From NCBI RefSeq assembly GCF_038050375.1, contig NZ_CP150886.1, positions 5,080,907 to 5,144,906 of the forward strand: a stretch of 64,000 bases of DNA, written 5' to 3'. The stretch's first letter is position 1; each line of letters begins with the position of its first letter. The stretch comes from Okeanomitos corallinicola TIOX110 (GTDB lineage: Bacteria; Cyanobacteriota; Cyanobacteriia; Cyanobacteriales; Nostocaceae). Both the position numbers and the translations under genes were made by a program. Below, in pieces: positions 25,180-36,800 of the stretch. Below the pieces are notes generated by a model that was not told the DNA's origin, searched no databases, and saw only the letters and a list, made by a program, of their open reading frames with translations.

Positions 25180-26886
25180 TTACTTCTTCTTTCCTGCTGC
25201 TTTTGCGGCTTTAGCTGCTTTCTTTGCTGCTTTCTCTGCTGCTTTCTCTGCTTCTATTGCGGCTAATTTTGCCTGTTCTTTTTCTTCCTCAATCTTACTC
25301 AAATAATAGTGATAATCTCCCAAATAAACCCTAAATTCTCCATCCCGAATTTCCACAATTTTATTCGCAACTTGGGAGATAAAATAACGGTCGTGGGAAA
25401 CTACAATAGCAGTACCATCATAGTTTTGCAATGCCTCTTCCATCATTTCCTTAGCTGGAATATCTAAATGGTTAGTAGGCTCATCTAAGATGATTAAATT
25501 AACTGGTTCTAGCAACATCTTTGCTAATGCTAACCGGGCTTTTTCTCCCCCACTTAAAGCCCCAACTTTTTTAAAAACGGTATCACCTGTAAATAAAAAT
25601 CTACCTAACAGCGTGCGGACTTCTTCGTTTGTCCAGTCGGGAACTTCATCATGGATGGTTTGCATGACTGTTTTATTCAAGTCTAATGCTTCGGCTTGGT
25701 TCTGTTCAAAATAACCAGGAATAACATTATGATCTCCTAGTTTTACAGTTCCTTCTGTGGGTTTTTCTGTCCCCATGATTATTTTTAATAGGGTAGATTT
25801 CCCTGCACCATTGGGTCCCAAGAAAGCGATTCTGTCACCTCTTTCTATTAATAATTCTGCACCTAAAAAGAGGATTTTATCACCATAGGTATGGGTGAGA
25901 TTTTTAATTTCTACTACTTCTCTACCACTGCGGGGTGCGGGAGGAAAACGGAAATGTAAGGTTCTAACTGATCCGGTTGGTGCTTCTATTCTTTCAACTT
26001 TATCTAATAGTTTTTCTCGGCTTTTCGCTTGGGTACTACGGGTGGCACTAGCTCGGAATTTCTCTACAAATGCTTGTTGTTTTTCTAATTCTTTTTGTTG
26101 CCTTTCAAAAGCACTCATTTGTGCTGATTGATTTTCGGCTTTTTGTTGCAGATAAGCAGAATAATTACCCAAATATGTAGTAGAAACGCCTCTTTCAGTT
26201 TCAACAATTTGTGTGCAAAGTCTGTCTAAAAATTCCCGGTCATGGGAAACTATCACCATTGGTGTGACTAAACCTCTGAGGTAATTTTCTAACCATTCAA
26301 TGGTTTCTAAGTCTAAGTGGTTTGTCGGTTCGTCCAGTAGTAATAAATCCGGTGCTTGGAGGAGAATTTTACCTAAACTCATCCGCATTTGCCAACCACC
26401 AGAAAAGGCACTGACTAGGCGATCGCCATCTTCAACTTGAAAGCCCATTTCTGGTAAAATTTTACCAATCCGAGTATCTAAGCTATAACCGTCTAAGGCT
26501 TCAAACTGACGTTGTAATTTGTCTAGTTTATTAATTAGTTGATCTAGTTCCTCTGGGGTCGCGGTTTCCATTTCCCGCTGTACTTCGTGCAAAGCTAGTT
26601 GTACCGCGTTTGCTTCTTTAAAAACTGTCCAGAATTCTTCATTGACAGTGCGGGTTGGATCTACTTCAAATTCTTGATTTAGATAAGCTATGTGTAAACT
26701 GGAAGGACGGATAATTTCCCCTGAAGTGGGTTCTGTTTCCCCAGAAATGATTTTCAGTTGGGTTGACTTTCCCGCACCGTTAACGCCCACTAAACCAATG
26801 CGATCGCCCGGTTTAACTTCCCAGTTGATATCTTTGAGAACTTCGCCTGTAGGGTAAATTTTGCTGATATGTTCAAGTCTCAACAT
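25180..26886 (-). CDS. ABC-F family ATP-binding protein
   Basis: Encodes 568 residues with two ABC ATPase domains in tandem: Walker A GLVGVNGAGKSTQLKI (about 31-46) and FLGPNGAGKSTLLKI; signatures FSGGWQMRMSLG and LSGGEKARLALA; Walker B LLLLDEPTNHLD and LIILDEPTNHLD. The linker between them is the ABC-F inter-domain arm, and the C-terminus is an Ala/Lys-rich coiled coil (EAEKAAEKAAKKAAKAAKAA). It has no membrane domain, so it acts at the ribosome like other ABC-F factors (Uup/YheS/EttA group). Which subgroup is uncertain. Confidence 0.93.
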   Translation of the reverse strand: MLRLEHISKIYPTGEVLKDINWEVKPGDRIGLVGVNGAGKSTQLKIISGETEPTSGEIIRPSSLHIAYLNQEFEVDPTRTVNEEFWTVFKEANAVQLALHEVQREMETATPEELDQLINKLDKLQRQFEALDGYSLDTRIGKILPEMGFQVEDGDRLVSAFSGGWQMRMSLGKILLQAPDLLLLDEPTNHLDLETIEWLENYLRGLVTPMVIVSHDREFLDRLCTQIVETERGVSTTYLGNYSAYLQQKAENQSAQMSAFERQQKELEKQQAFVEKFRASATRSTQAKSREKLLDKVERIEAPTGSVRTLHFRFPPAPRSGREVVEIKNLTHTYGDKILFLGAELLIERGDRIAFLGPNGAGKSTLLKIIMGTEKPTEGTVKLGDHNVIPGYFEQNQAEALDLNKTVMQTIHDEVPDWTNEEVRTLLGRFLFTGDTVFKKVGALSGGEKARLALAKMLLEPVNLIILDEPTNHLDIPAKEMMEEALQNYDGTAIVVSHDRYFISQVANKIVEIRDGEFRVYLGDYHYYLSKIEEEKEQAKLAAIEAEKAAEKAAKKAAKAAKAAGKKK

Positions 26887-27024
26887 GAAATATTTCTCTT
26901 TTAGGGGATAGGTTTTTGGGGAGATAAGGCTAATAATGCCGTTTACTATCTTAACAAAATTTAACCAACATTACGAGGTGGGGAGATGGGGAGATTAATA
27001 ACCCAATTACCCATTACCAAATAA

Positions 27025-27053
27025 TTAAAAATCCCCGCGACGAAGCACGAGGA
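27025..27053 (-). terminator. Rho-independent terminator of sodB
   Basis: On the minus strand, TCCTCGTG pairs with CGCGGGGA around a 6-base loop (two G-U pairs), followed by TTTTTAATTATTT. It is located 27 bp after the sodB stop. Confidence 0.75.
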
Positions 27054-27079
27054 AATTTAAAAATAAACTAGGAAATGTA

Positions 27080-27679
27080 TTAAGCAGCTAAGTTTGCAGC
27101 GGCAAATTCCCAGTTAACCAATTGATCTAAGAAGTTCTTGATGAATGCAGGACGTGCATTTCTGTAGTCAATGTAATAAGCGTGTTCCCAAACATCTAAG
27201 GTGAGAAGTGGCTTCTTACCATGTACTAAGGGGTTTTCTGCGTTGGGGGTTTTCATGACTTTGAGTGTACCAGCGTCATCAACCAACCAAGCCCAACCAC
27301 TACCAAACTGAGTTGCAGCAGCAGCAGAAAATTCTTCTTTGAATTTGTCGAAGCTACCAAAATCTTTATTAATTTTAGCTGCTAGTTCTCCGGTAGGAGC
27401 GCCACCACCAGCGGGTTTGAGGGAGTTCCAAAAGAAGGTATGATTCCAAACTTGAGCCGCGTTGTTGAAAATACCAGCTTTGGCAGAATCTTTAAAAGCA
27501 ATTTGAATTACTTCTTCCAGAGACTTATCAGCAAGTTCTGTACCATCAATAAGCTTATTGAGGTTATTTACATAAGCGTTGTGATGCTTACCATAGTGAT
27601 ATTCAAAGGTTTCACCTTTCATGCCGTAAGACTCTAGAGCGTTAAAGTCAAAGGGTAAGGGAAGCTGTGTAAATGCCAT
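27080..27679 (-). CDS. sodB: Superoxide dismutase [Fe]
   Basis: Encodes 199 residues from the ATG at 27679 (MAFTQLPLPFDF), the usual start for cyanobacterial Fe-SOD; an upstream in-frame start would add 15 atypical residues. Metal ligands are in place: HHNAYVNNLN (His), NHTFFWNSL (His), and LDVWEHAYYIDY (Asp and His). Gln in AAQVWNHTF is the residue position that favours Fe-SOD over Mn-SOD. It is soluble and cytosolic, and detoxifies superoxide. It is monocistronic with its own terminator. Confidence 0.95.
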   Translation of the reverse strand: MAFTQLPLPFDFNALESYGMKGETFEYHYGKHHNAYVNNLNKLIDGTELADKSLEEVIQIAFKDSAKAGIFNNAAQVWNHTFFWNSLKPAGGGAPTGELAAKINKDFGSFDKFKEEFSAAAATQFGSGWAWLVDDAGTLKVMKTPNAENPLVHGKKPLLTLDVWEHAYYIDYRNARPAFIKNFLDQLVNWEFAAANLAA

Positions 27680-27971
27680 GTTTTGAAATCCTCTCTTTTT
27701 TTGTTTCGTTTCATTTAAATCCAAAATTACTCAATCACATCCAAAATTGCTGTTTGAGTAATTTTTCAGATATAAAACTTAACATAGTTATCTTACTACC
27801 AAAACGAAGCTTATACCAAAAGAGTAGTCAGTCACTTTGGCAGATATCTGGGGATTATTCTGAGAATTAACAATTTTGCAGTCCAGACTTGTGGAAAAAC
27901 CTCAAAAGCTTTTCATGATCAGCTATTTAGCAATTCCTACTTAGGGTTTGCTGATAAAGTCTTGTCGTGGA

Positions 27972-28004
27972 GACAGGTGACAGGTGACAGGTGACAGGTG
28001 ACAG
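27972..28004. repeat. STRR heptamer repeat (GACAGGT)n
   Basis: Between four and five perfect tandem copies of GACAGGT. Same motif as 48459-48515 and, in complement, 1363-1391. Confidence 0.9.
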
Positions 28005-28192
28005 TTTCAAGAGTTGGATGGGAACTATTTTTCCTTGAAGCAGGAATTAAATGCAAGGTTTTTCAGTTCTCACCTCATCAAAGCTTGCATTTTTTGAAAG
28101 TCAAAATCGCTAAAATCGTTTACCTGTAATGTTTTGAGATTTATTCAGCAAGCCCTACTTAATCAGAAAATCTTCTAGGACTTAATTTGGGA

Positions 28193-28213
28193 GGGTTTAG
28201 CATTGCTAAACCC
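28193..28213. terminator. GGGTTTAG/CTAAACCC hairpin, second copy
   Basis: 8-bp perfect stem with a 5-base loop (CATTG), differing from the 2922 copy by one loop base. It lies about 140 bp after the panC-cmk stop and may end that transcript, although no T-tract is present. Confidence 0.4.
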
Positions 28214-28354
28214 TTTATGCACTACATTAGAGTCCTGGTATAGCTTTGGTAAGTTGCCAGTTTAGATATAGCAATGGACAGAGCGGATAAAACTTAGATA
28301 CAAACAGACTTTTAACCCAGTCCCCAATCACCAGTCACCTGCTATACTTGACCA

Positions 28355-29974
28355 TTACCGTTGCGCTAAACGGTCTTGGTAATGACTAACAATTCTTGCT
28401 GCTACTTGAGAAGGAGTAAGTCCGTCAGTTTCGACTTCTAGAGCATCTGCGGCTTTTCTCAATGGGGAAATTGTCCGAGTGCTATCTTTATAGTCTCGTG
28501 CTGCAATATCCTGTTCTAACTGTTCTAAACTTACTTCTGCTTGACCTTGTGTACTAAAGTCCTGGTGACGACGACGTGCGCGTTCAGCGACAGAAGCAGT
28601 TAAGAAGATTTTGACCTCTGCATCGGGGAAAACATGAGTACCGATATCTCGACCTTCTGCTACCAAACCACCCTTTTGACCCCAGTTTTGTTGTTGTTGA
28701 ACAAGGGCTTTACGGACAGCACTTTGAGCAGCGATTGCAGATACCTGTGATGTTACTTCCACAGTGCGAATTACTTGAGTGACATTGTGATCATTAATCC
28801 ATACTTGCACTGGAAACTGTATATTTTGACTAGGAGTTAGTTCAATTCTACAGTCATTCACTAACTCAGCGATCGCACATTCATCATCTATGGAAATACC
28901 TTTTTCCAGCACTAACCAAGTTATAGCCCGGTACATTGCACCTGTATCTAAATACACCAAACCCAACTGATTAGCCACTTGGCGAGCAACGGTAGATTTA
29001 CCCGCCCCAGCCGGACCATCAATAGCGATAATAGGTTGGCGTAGCCCGTTATAAACATCGCGCAAGATGGTATTATCAATTAAGCGTGTAGAACCTAGAC
29101 GGGCTGCGATCGCCAGCATTCCTTCCTCCTGAACTTTCCTTAAAAACATCAATGTAGTCGGTTCAACCAATTCAATATATTCGACAGAGATAGTGCTAAC
29201 TTGTGCAATTTCTTCCCACACCAATGCTATCAGCTGACTACTGTTGCGAACGCCAGCACGAAACGCCGCCTCAGCTTTTTGCAAACCTTTAAATAACACT
29301 GTTGCTTGCTCTTTTTCTGTTGCAGTCAAATATTGATTACGAGAACTCAAAGCCAAACCCGAAGCTTCTCGCACCGTTGGACAGGCAACAATTTCCACAG
29401 GCAAATTCAAATCAGCCACCAGGCGTTTAATAATTGCTAGTTGCTGACCATCTTTTTGGCCAAAGTAAGCTCGGTCAGGTTGTACCAAATTGAAAAGCTT
29501 GGTGACAATTGTCGCCACACCTTGAAAATGACCCGGCCGATATCTACCACACAAGCCTTCTATCATACCAGATGGAGGGATCACCTGTGTCACGTGAGTT
29601 TCTTGTATATTCTTCTCAGGAATTCCCATTTCTTCCGGAGTAGGTAAAAAAATTGCATCAACTCCAGCTTGTTCACAAATTTGTTGATCTTGCTCAAAAG
29701 TCCGAGGATAGTGACTATAATCCTCATTTGGTCCAAATTGTAGGGGATTGACAAAAATACTGACAATCACAGTAGAATTTTCTTGTCTAGCATTTTCAAT
29801 CAAACTCAGATGACCTTGATGCAGTCCACCCATAGTAGGAACTAAACCAACTGCGGTTGGATACCAGGTACTCTGGTCATCAAGTAATAAATTTTCTGAA
29901 AGCTTAACTTTGCTGATCTTACGGCATTCTCTTAAATAACAGCGTAAAGCTGCAACTGTTGTCAACAGACGCAC
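28355..29974 (-). CDS. panC/cmk: Bifunctional pantoate-beta-alanine ligase / cytidylate kinase
   Basis: Encodes 539 residues in two fused enzymes, an arrangement typical of cyanobacteria. Residues about 1-310 are PanC (VPTMGGLHQGHLSLIENAR with the HxGH motif, FVNPLQFGPNEDYSHYPR, GQKDGQQLAIIKRLV), which makes pantothenate for coenzyme A. Residues about 315-539 are CMP kinase (IAIDGPAGAGKSTVARQVA, YLDTGAMYRAITW, AEGRDIGTHVFPDAEVKIFLT), which phosphorylates CMP/dCMP. Both active-site sets appear intact. Confidence 0.95.
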   Translation of the reverse strand: MRLLTTVAALRCYLRECRKISKVKLSENLLLDDQSTWYPTAVGLVPTMGGLHQGHLSLIENARQENSTVIVSIFVNPLQFGPNEDYSHYPRTFEQDQQICEQAGVDAIFLPTPEEMGIPEKNIQETHVTQVIPPSGMIEGLCGRYRPGHFQGVATIVTKLFNLVQPDRAYFGQKDGQQLAIIKRLVADLNLPVEIVACPTVREASGLALSSRNQYLTATEKEQATVLFKGLQKAEAAFRAGVRNSSQLIALVWEEIAQVSTISVEYIELVEPTTLMFLRKVQEEGMLAIAARLGSTRLIDNTILRDVYNGLRQPIIAIDGPAGAGKSTVARQVANQLGLVYLDTGAMYRAITWLVLEKGISIDDECAIAELVNDCRIELTPSQNIQFPVQVWINDHNVTQVIRTVEVTSQVSAIAAQSAVRKALVQQQQNWGQKGGLVAEGRDIGTHVFPDAEVKIFLTASVAERARRRHQDFSTQGQAEVSLEQLEQDIAARDYKDSTRTISPLRKAADALEVETDGLTPSQVAARIVSHYQDRLAQR

Positions 29975-30148
29975 AAAAAAATACCCCTAGTTTTTATCCT
30001 CTACCCCGTTAGTGTATATCTGAAATCAACTTTAGAGTTTAAGGATTTCTAGGAGTCATTATTTCCAGGAATGGCAGATGTTAGGAATTCAGGAATCAAC
30101 AGTCAGAATTTTAAAATTTTGACTTCTGACTTTTGAATTTCCGAAAAC

Positions 30149-31222
30149 TTATTTTCCCAGTACCTCAACCCGTACAGGAGCAAGTCCACTTTTCATCATG
30201 CCTAAAATTCTGGCTGCACCTAGAGAAACATCAATAATTCGACCACCAATGTAAGGGCCACGATCATTAATTCGCAAGACTACAGATTTACCATTACGGG
30301 TGTTAGTTACACGAACCTTTGTACCCAATGGTAAAGTTCGGTGAGCGGCTGTCATTCCTTCGGGGTTATATCTTTCACCATTGGCGGTTTTATTACCAGC
30401 CCAATCATAACCGTACCAAGAAGCCACACCCTTAAACTTTAACTTCACTCTACTAGCAACATCTTGAGGTAGCTTTGGTAGATTGGCAATTGTATTAATA
30501 GGAGCGGCGTTACCTATGAGTCTCCGTAAACGATTTGTAGCTTGTAAGGCATCTCGTGCGGGGTTGTTTGTAGTATCTGCCAACTTGGTGGTATCGTTTA
30601 TCTCCACCAATTCTTTACCGCCGATTTTGATGGTGTAGCGTTCTAGCTGTTTATCAACAGCAGCATCTTTATCTTGGGCTTTGTTGTTGACAGGAGATTT
30701 TTTTTCTGCTTTCCAGCTAACCGTAATCTGACTTGCGTCTGCATTATCTCTGATCAGATTATTGACTTTAGCTGCTAGTAAGGTGGCTCTCTGAACTGGA
30801 TTATCGGCAAATTTAGAAGATTTGCTCACATCCTTCACATTTCCCACACTGGCAACCCTTTCTGAATTGCCAGCAGTCTGATTGTAGGAACTCATATCTT
30901 TTGTAGTGCTAACTGTTCCTACTTTGGTTTCTGCGCCGGTAACTGGGCTAGAACTGAGAAAAGTCAGAACAGGAATACTGCGGATGTAAAGAGTTGCTGC
31001 TTGACGACCTTGAACACTGTGAGCGTAAATTTGTGTATTCGCAGTATCAGGGGTGGTGTTCTGTTTTTCTGTTTGGTATTCTCCTACCTTGACTACATCT
31101 ACCGCAGCAGATGCTTGGGCAGTGGGAATGTTGTTCTTTGCTGTTTGAGTACGACCCTCTAAAGGTGAACCCACAACAGACAGAAACACAGCGGCAATAG
31201 TTAACAAATATCTTTGATTCAT
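30149..31222 (-). CDS. rlpA: RlpA family septal ring lytic transglycosylase
   Basis: Encodes 357 residues. An N-terminal signal peptide (about 1-24, ending ...GSPLEGRTQ) directs export. A long Thr/Lys/Ala-rich middle region of low conservation (about 25-260) follows, and a C-terminal double-psi beta-barrel domain: [55 protein letters not shown] (catalytic-type Asp in NDRGPY). Such proteins cleave denuded glycan strands of peptidoglycan. No SPOR domain is seen, as usual for cyanobacterial members. Confidence 0.88.
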   Translation of the reverse strand: MNQRYLLTIAAVFLSVVGSPLEGRTQTAKNNIPTAQASAAVDVVKVGEYQTEKQNTTPDTANTQIYAHSVQGRQAATLYIRSIPVLTFLSSSPVTGAETKVGTVSTTKDMSSYNQTAGNSERVASVGNVKDVSKSSKFADNPVQRATLLAAKVNNLIRDNADASQITVSWKAEKKSPVNNKAQDKDAAVDKQLERYTIKIGGKELVEINDTTKLADTTNNPARDALQATNRLRRLIGNAAPINTIANLPKLPQDVASRVKLKFKGVASWYGYDWAGNKTANGERYNPEGMTAAHRTLPLGTKVRVTNTRNGKSVVLRINDRGPYIGGRIIDVSLGAARILGMMKSGLAPVRVEVLGK

Positions 31223-32011
31223 GCGTCCGATTTTTTAAAGCGACCTTAGAACTTTGACGTTTTCCAATTTGAGTTTTGAAATATTTGTAAAATAATCAAA
31301 CCTAAAAGTTGAACTCGTTCCGCTTTCACTTTTTGTTTGTGACTGCAACACAGTAACATGAAGTTTTGGGCTTGGGATCAGGGTTTTACCGTAAGTCTGA
31401 GGGGGCTTATCTTTTTCTTTTGGGGTTTTTGTCGTCAAAACCTTTGAAAAATAAGCTTTTTGGTAATGTAACATTTTTTTTCGTTATATAAATAATTTTT
31501 CATAGAGCCTATATATTAACTGGGTTTTACACATATCTATCAAATAGTATGCTGATACATTGATGATAAAATACTAATGAAAATGATAAGTAATATTTTT
31601 AACTAAAAATCTAATTTATTAAGTAATACATATTTTACTTTATCTGTTGTCAATTAAGTATTAGCACTTAGGAAAATAATGGGATGATAAAAACGTTAAA
31701 AATCCAAACAGTAATGATTTTTCGTATTTTTTAGCTATTTTATCAGAATGTATTAAAATACACATGAGTTGATATTGTTAGGGTAAAATTTTTAGTATTT
31801 TTTTGTTTTAATTAATTACGTAATAGCATTTAGGAAAAATCAATTTCGTCTTCATAGGTATTTTTTCTGATCAAAAAATAGCCATAATGAGAGAATAAAA
31901 AAGCGGTTGTCAGTTTGTAAATATTGTTTTATGAAGTAGCAAAATTTACAATTTAACTCTATTACGTACTCGCTCACCTACCTTACAGGCTATCATCAAG
32001 CTATTGGCCCT
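31223..32011. other. Intergenic region upstream of rlpA and glsA
   Basis: About 790 bp between divergent genes, strongly AT-rich (many A/T runs near 31480-31920). A 79-codon frame at 31235-31474 in the rlpA direction lacks family features and is not called. The region presumably holds both promoters; no clear operator or RNA was found. Confidence 0.5.
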
Positions 32012-32974
32012 ATGGCAAATTCACAAGAATTAGAAATAACGGCATCACCATTTTTAGAAGTTATCCAAGATTTGCACTCTCAATACAAATCTTTGCAGGA
32101 AGGTAAAGTTGCTAACTACATTCCTGAACTAGCAAAAGTAAATCCTAATCTGTTTAGTATATGTATTGCCACTGTTGATGGTCAGATTTATGAAGTAGGT
32201 GATTATCAACAATTATTTACCATTCAGTCTATATCGAAAGTATTTGTTTATGGACAAGCTTTAGAAGATCATCATAGGGATTATGTGTTAACTAGGGTAG
32301 GAGTAGAACCAACAGGAGAAGCCTTTAACGCTATTATACTTGACGAAAAATCTAAACGACCATATAACCCAATGGTTAATGCTGGTGCTATAGCGACTAC
32401 CAGTTTAATTAAAGGTAATGGGGCAACAGAAAAACTTAATAGATTATTAGAAATGTACAAGCGTTATATTGGAAGAGATGTATTTGTAGATATTTCTGTA
32501 TTTACTTCCGAGCGCAGTACAGGACATAGAAACAGGGCTACTGCTCATTTAATGCTTAATTTTGACATGATTGATCAAAATATAGAAGAAGCACTAGATT
32601 TATATTTTCAACAATGTTCTGTTTTAGTCAATTGTCGAGATTTAGCGGTAATGGCTGCAACCCTAGCCAATAAAGGAGTTAACCCCATTACTCAAGAAAA
32701 AGCAGTAGATAGCAACTATATAAAAGATATATTGAGTGTGATGTACACCTGTGGAATGTATAACTTTGCTGGTGAATGGGCTTATAAAGTGGGAATTCCG
32801 GCAAAAAGTGGGGTTTGCGGGGGAATTATTGCCGTTGTTCCTGGACAGATGGGAATTGGTGTTTTCTCACCTCTGCTAGATACACGGGGTAACAGCGTAC
32901 GGGGTGTTAAAGTATGTGAGGGACTATCCCAACGTTTGGGGTTACACTTATTTGAGTGTGGGAACAATAAGTGA
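32012..32974 (+). CDS. glsA: Glutaminase (serine-dependent beta-lactamase fold)
   Basis: Encodes 320 residues of the GlsA family, which hydrolyses glutamine to glutamate and ammonia. The SxxK catalytic motif is in [22 protein letters not shown] supplies the conserved Asn, [15 protein letters not shown] and [20 protein letters not shown] are family segments, and [15 protein letters not shown] is near the C-terminus. It is cytosolic. It is followed after 26 bp by a DUF2237 gene in the same direction. Confidence 0.94.
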   Translation: MANSQELEITASPFLEVIQDLHSQYKSLQEGKVANYIPELAKVNPNLFSICIATVDGQIYEVGDYQQLFTIQSISKVFVYGQALEDHHRDYVLTRVGVEPTGEAFNAIILDEKSKRPYNPMVNAGAIATTSLIKGNGATEKLNRLLEMYKRYIGRDVFVDISVFTSERSTGHRNRATAHLMLNFDMIDQNIEEALDLYFQQCSVLVNCRDLAVMAATLANKGVNPITQEKAVDSNYIKDILSVMYTCGMYNFAGEWAYKVGIPAKSGVCGGIIAVVPGQMGIGVFSPLLDTRGNSVRGVKVCEGLSQRLGLHLFECGNNK

Positions 32975-33000
32975 ACGTTATCAGTTGATAGAGTTAAAAA

Positions 33001-33372
33001 ATGACAGAAGCTAAAAACGTATTGGGTACAAAATTAGAAGTTTGCTGTACATCTCCCATGACTGGATATTATCGGGATGGGTTTTGTAATACGGGTGGCC
33101 AGGATTTTGGGATGCACGTTGTTTGCGCTCAAGTGACAGAGGAATTTTTAGAATATACTAAATTACAAGGTAATGATTTAAGTACACCAGTGCCGCAGTT
33201 TAACTTTCCTGGTTTAAAACCTGGTGATGGCTGGTGTTTGTGTGCTGCTAGATGGCAAGAAGCTTTAGAAGCGGGGGTTGCACCTCCAGTAATTTTAGAA
33301 GCTACTCATATTAGAGCTTTGGAAGTTTGTAATTTAGAAGATTTGCAAAAACACCGAGTGATTCGTAAGTAG
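33001..33372 (+). CDS. DUF2237 family protein
   Basis: Encodes 123 residues. DUF2237 hallmarks are visible: CTSPMTGYYRDGFCNTGGQD, HVVCAQVTEEFLEYTKLQGNDL, FPGLKPGDGWCLCAARW and the closing ATHIRALEVCNLEDLQKH. Six cysteines, several paired, suggest metal or redox chemistry, but the family's role is unknown. It is only 26 bp after glsA, so co-transcription is likely. Confidence 0.88.
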   Translation: MTEAKNVLGTKLEVCCTSPMTGYYRDGFCNTGGQDFGMHVVCAQVTEEFLEYTKLQGNDLSTPVPQFNFPGLKPGDGWCLCAARWQEALEAGVAPPVILEATHIRALEVCNLEDLQKHRVIRK

Positions 33373-33830
33373 ATTAACAGTTCACATTCCCCACTCCGAT
33401 TGTCATACATCTTGAGTAGTACATAAAAACTAAAATAGAAGTCAATACCTTGTCCAAATGCGAAAAAGTATTGATTCGTGGGTTACGCTGTCGCTTAACC
33501 CAATCTTGTATGTTAGAAATACCAAATTTTTCTCATTACTCCAACCTACCCTATCTGTAAATTGCAACCAAAATAAATAATTGGGATGAAGTTCAGTCAT
33601 ATAGTTGTTTAACTTAAAAATGAGACAAAAAGTGATAGGTTCTATAGATAATGATTCTAGGATAACCAAGGCGGTACAAATGTTTGTAAGATTAAATTCC
33701 CGTGGTTATTGTTTAGCTTAATGTCTCAATCTAAAGTTAAATGACTATAAAAAAATTGAGGAAATATCACAATGAATATCCCTCAATCTTTTTAGTGTTT
33801 ATTCAGGTAAGACAAATCATGAAGTTTGAC
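33373..33830. other. Intergenic region with a partial MITE copy
   Basis: About 460 bp. A partial copy of the 12285-12404 element begins at 33444 (AATACCTTGTCCA) with its TTAACCCAA core near 33495; the right terminus is degenerate. The rest is AT-rich and without supported genes. Confidence 0.5.
33444..33510. repeat. Partial copy of the 120-bp MITE-like element
   Basis: It shares the 13-bp left terminus AATACCTTGTCCA and the GCTGTCGCTTAACCCAA core with 12285-12404. No matching right terminus is found close by. Confidence 0.6.
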
Positions 33831-36800
33831 TTATACGATTGGGTTAGTATAACCACTGATATCACTATCGAAGACACTACCAGCACTGACGGTAGCCACG
33901 TTTTGGTAATCTCCAATAGTAGTTTCTCCAGCAGTGGAAATATTTAATTTATTCAACTTGAATGAATCATTGCTACCACCAGTGTAAGCAGAAATAACGA
34001 TTGTATCACCTTTTAAATTGCCGCTATTGAAGTCAGCCCAGCGATCGCTACCATGATTGACAAAGTTATCTTCTTTGACAAAACTGGACAAGAGGCTGTT
34101 ATTCAAAGCAGAGATATCAGTACCATTGCGATCGCCTATCCAGATGGAGATATCGCTATCAGACTCAACATACTTGAGTAATGCTTTGTCTACGGTGACA
34201 TCCTGGTCAAATTCAAACAATAGGTAATCAAGGCTACCACCATTATCTACTCGGTGGGAAGAACCACCTTCGTAAGTGTTGGTCACACCTAAACCACCAC
34301 CATAAAGACCAAGATAACCACTTCTCCAATCACCACCGTTTTTGTTACTGCTAAAAGCACTCACATCAACTGAAATACCACCTTGAGTGAAGGTACGGAT
34401 GTTACCATTCGCACCAGTTGTATAACTGTTACCAGAGAAGACAAATACTGCATCGGTTGAAGCCGTAGTTACACTCAAATCTTGAGCAGCTTCAGTCGCA
34501 GAAGTGTAAGTCCAAGTTTCACCAGCGCTGAGAATACCATCTGAGTTAACATCACTGGATGCAACTAGAGTAGGTGTAAAGTCATCACCAGTATGACCCG
34601 CAGTACCGTTGTCATCAGTGACGATAACTTGATTAGCAGTGAAAGCAACGTTACCTGTGTTGCTTACTGTATAAGTAAAGGTCACATTTGCACCAGCCGC
34701 AATTTCTGGTAGGTTGTTGAGATCCGTGACATCTATTCCGTTCACGAACTTCTCAATGTCAATACCTGGATTTTGAGGTTCAGGATTTACAGTTGGATTG
34801 GTATAACCACTTTGGTCTTGATCACTGACAGAACCAGCGGTTACAGTTCCAATATTGATGTAATTACCGATAGTTGTTTCACCCGGTACAGAAATATCCA
34901 GCTTTCTCAACTTAAAGGCATCATCAAGGTCATTACCATCTGTTCTGGCAGCAATCACCAGAGTATCACCAGTTAAATTACCAGCGTTAAAGTCAGCCCA
35001 GCGATCGCTACTACCGCCATTGTTATTTTCCTTAGTAAAGCTGTTGAGGATATCGCTGTTCAACAGTGAGATATCAGTTCCATTGCGATCGCCAATCCAG
35101 ACTGAGATATCGCTATCACCACTAACATAATCAAGGAAGGCTTTGTCTACTATGACATCTTGGTCAAATTCAAACAGAACATAGTCAAGGCTACCGCCAT
35201 TATCCACTCGGTGAAGAGAACCATCCTCATTCCGGTTGGTAACACCTAAACCACCACCATAAGCTCCCAGGTAAGCTGTTTTCCAGTCCCCTCCGCTCTG
35301 GTTACTGCTGAATGCGCTGACATCAACAGAGACACCATCTTGAGTAAAGGTACGGACATTTCCGTAACTACCCGTTGTGTAACTATTACCTGTGAGGTTG
35401 AAGAGGATGTCTTGAGAACTGGTGCTAGTAATTAAATTTTGAGCTATTCCTGTCTGTTGGTAAGTCCACATCTCACCAGGAGCTAAGATGTTATCACCAT
35501 CTCCTTGGTTAATGATGTTGGTAATTGTGCCTTCTAGGTCGTCAGTTACCACAATGTCACTTTTAGCAAAAGCAACATTACCTGTGTTGGTCACTTCATA
35601 AGTCCAAGTCACTGTTTGACCCGCAGCGATTTCTGGTGCTAAATCTGGAGTATCAGCATCTACACCGTTGGTGAACTTCTCGATGTCAATGCCTGGATTT
35701 TGAGGTTCAGGATTAACGTAATTTGCAGCGTCCTCATCACTGACATTCCCAGCAGTTACAGTACCAATATTGGTGTAAAGACCAGTTTCTGTCGTTGTCT
35801 CGATGCTATCAAAATCAAGGCTAGAGACAGAACCACTGCCCGTAAATTTAACCTTTAACTCAACGACATCGGTATCATTAATGGTTAAGGTTTGGAAACT
35901 GTTATCACCAACTCCAGGAATATGGGTAATGGTTTCATTGCCATTAGCATCAGTGGTGTAGACTTTACCGCCATTTTCCTCAATATCCACAAAACTGAGG
36001 GAGTTGATATTAACTGCGTTATCAAAGGTAAAGATTATAGTCCCACCACCAGCATTGTCGTCAGGGTCAGAACTGTCACCATCTTCAGAAATGATCAAGA
36101 TATTGCCTTGTGCTGTGGTGTTATTCGGACCATAACCAGGAGTTCTCAGGTCATGATCTCCACCTGTAGGATTAGCACTATCAAAGATCATCGCTTGATT
36201 TGAACCGCCAGTCGCGGAAATGGTTACACCGAGACTTGCGTACTCATTATCAATCACAGTACCAGCCGCGAAGCCTTCAAAGTCAATCACATGATTGGTT
36301 GTGGTTGTGGTGCTGGCTGATAAATCCTCAGCAGCTACTGTTTTGGTGTAGTTCCAAGTTTCACCACTATCTAGTTGATTATTTTGGTTAGCATCGCCTG
36401 TGTTAAAGCCATTTAGTAACACTTGGTCAGGAGTGAAATCGTCACTTGTATCGCCAGGAGTACCATTATCATCAGCAACAATTACTTCATTCGCTGCAAA
36501 TGAGACGTTACCAGTATTAGTTACCTGATATGTAAATACAGCATTATCACCAGGGGCAATTTCAACCGCTTCAGCAGCGGTATCTGCGTCTGCACCATTG
36601 ACAAATTTCTCAATATCAATACCAGGATTGAGTTGAATCAAACCTGCATCTATGGTGAGATTGTTTTCTCCACTAGCAAGGGTGACTATTTGTGATTCAC
36701 CTGTAGCAATATCCGCATCACTATCAACTCCATCATCACTACCTGCATTTTGTTGAGTGAAGTTGAAACCTGCTGGTTGAGAGAAGGTGACTTGATATTC

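Larger units (their letters stand above)
27680..28354. other. Intergenic region with STRR and hairpin
   Basis: About 670 bp upstream of sodB and downstream of panC-cmk. It holds the STRR tract at 27972, a GGGTTTAG hairpin at 28193, and otherwise AT-rich unassignable sequence. No RNA gene or supported ORF was seen. Confidence 0.5.

Noticed and set aside
31235..31474. 79-codon frame upstream of rlpA in the same direction
   Set aside because: No recognisable domain, no ribosome binding site and low-complexity Lys/Thr/Ser content. Most likely the 5' untranslated region of rlpA.
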